5,159 nucleotides of DNA from contig JAGOBX010000295.1 in assembly GCA_017999075.1 (NCBI GenBank), positions 1 to 5,159 of the forward strand. The letters run 5' to 3'. The position numbers and the translations under genes are program-made. The stretch is from JAGOBX01 sp017999075 [NCBI: Candidatus Babelota bacterium] (lineage in GTDB: Bacteria > JAGOBX01). Positions 5,007 through 5,159 of the stretch are shown here, piece by piece; the stretch's first letter is position 1; every line of letters begins with the position of its first letter. The notes below the pieces were generated by a model. The model made no database searches. It had not been told where the DNA came from and was given only the letters and a program-made list of their open reading frames with translations.

Positions 5007-5159
5007 ATATTTATATAAAAAAACAACTAATTCTTCAGTATTTATTTAAATAAAAAAATTAAAAGTTAAAAAAATTTATCCACTTGACTTTCCTATCAAA
5101 AATAAATAAAAATAATATCTTGATAATAAAAGGATTAAATAAATAATTTAAAATATGCC
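5007..5159. other. A+T-rich downstream region without a gene
   Basis: The 153 bases after the STAS stop hold no convincing coding start and no G+C-containing hairpin, so no standard terminator is visible for the operon. An all-A+T palindrome TTTATTTAAATAAA (5041-5054) followed by As is too weak to call a terminator. TTGACT (5084-5089), N17 and TAAAAA (5107-5112) might be a weak promoter for a gene beyond the window. Confidence 0.4.

Noticed and set aside
5128-5159. Next gene starting at ATG 5155
   Set aside because: The only purine-rich stretch (AAAAGG near 5127-5132) is more than 20 bases from the ATG, and only one further partial codon is visible.
1-5159. CRISPR array, tRNA, rRNA, insertion sequence or attachment site
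   Set aside because: No regularly spaced repeats, cloverleaf-like segments, transposase frames or terminal inverted repeats were seen.

Overview
This is a very A+T-rich bacterial window (roughly 70% A+T by eye) with AGA-rich Arg codons and Shine-Dalgarno sites. It holds one complete three-gene operon on the plus strand and the remains of a small regulator locus on the minus strand. The taxon cannot be fixed from the sequence alone. The permease type with its long cytoplasmic tail, the Cache-HAMP-PP2C phosphatase and the ArsR subtype all resemble what I know from anaerobic low-GC Desulfobacterota (deltaproteobacteria) and spirochaete-like genomes. That is an impression, not a result.

Bases 1-595 are oriented leftward. 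A strong promoter (TTGACA-N17-TAAAAT, 567-595) and a good ribosome binding site lead into an ArsR-family repressor gene (190-523). The gene is broken by an in-frame TGA and a one-base frameshift, yet it still has a clear hairpin terminator (121-146). Beyond it another leftward gene appears to begin at base 22 and run out of the window.

Bases 524-878 are the divergent intergenic region. It contains a long imperfect hairpin built from a 17-base tandem repeat and ending in six Ts (680-719), a candidate operon promoter (752-780), and a 16-base motif that occurs in the leaders of both divergent units (533-548 minus, 818-833 plus; 13 of 16 bases match).

Bases 879-5006 hold the operon. Gene 1 is an NCS2/NAT (uracil-xanthine type) permease with an extra cytoplasmic domain of about 110 residues. 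Gene 2 is a membrane sensor phosphatase (double Cache, HAMP, PP2C/SpoIIE). Gene 3 is a single-domain STAS protein of the anti-sigma-factor-antagonist type with a phosphorylatable Ser. The permease tail looks like a RsbW/SpoIIAB-type (GHKL) domain that has lost its ATP-binding residues. RsbW-type domain, STAS protein and PP2C phosphatase are the three classical parts of a partner-switching circuit, so the best hypothesis is that this operon is a partner switch whose output is a membrane transporter instead of a sigma factor. An extracytoplasmic ligand would act on the Cache domains, the phosphatase would dephosphorylate the STAS protein, and the STAS protein would dock on the permease tail to gate it, or would report permease state. 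The permease also lacks two family-typical substrate-site residues, so its cargo, or whether it transports at all, is open.

Bases 5007-5159 are A+T-rich with no gene and no convincing terminator.
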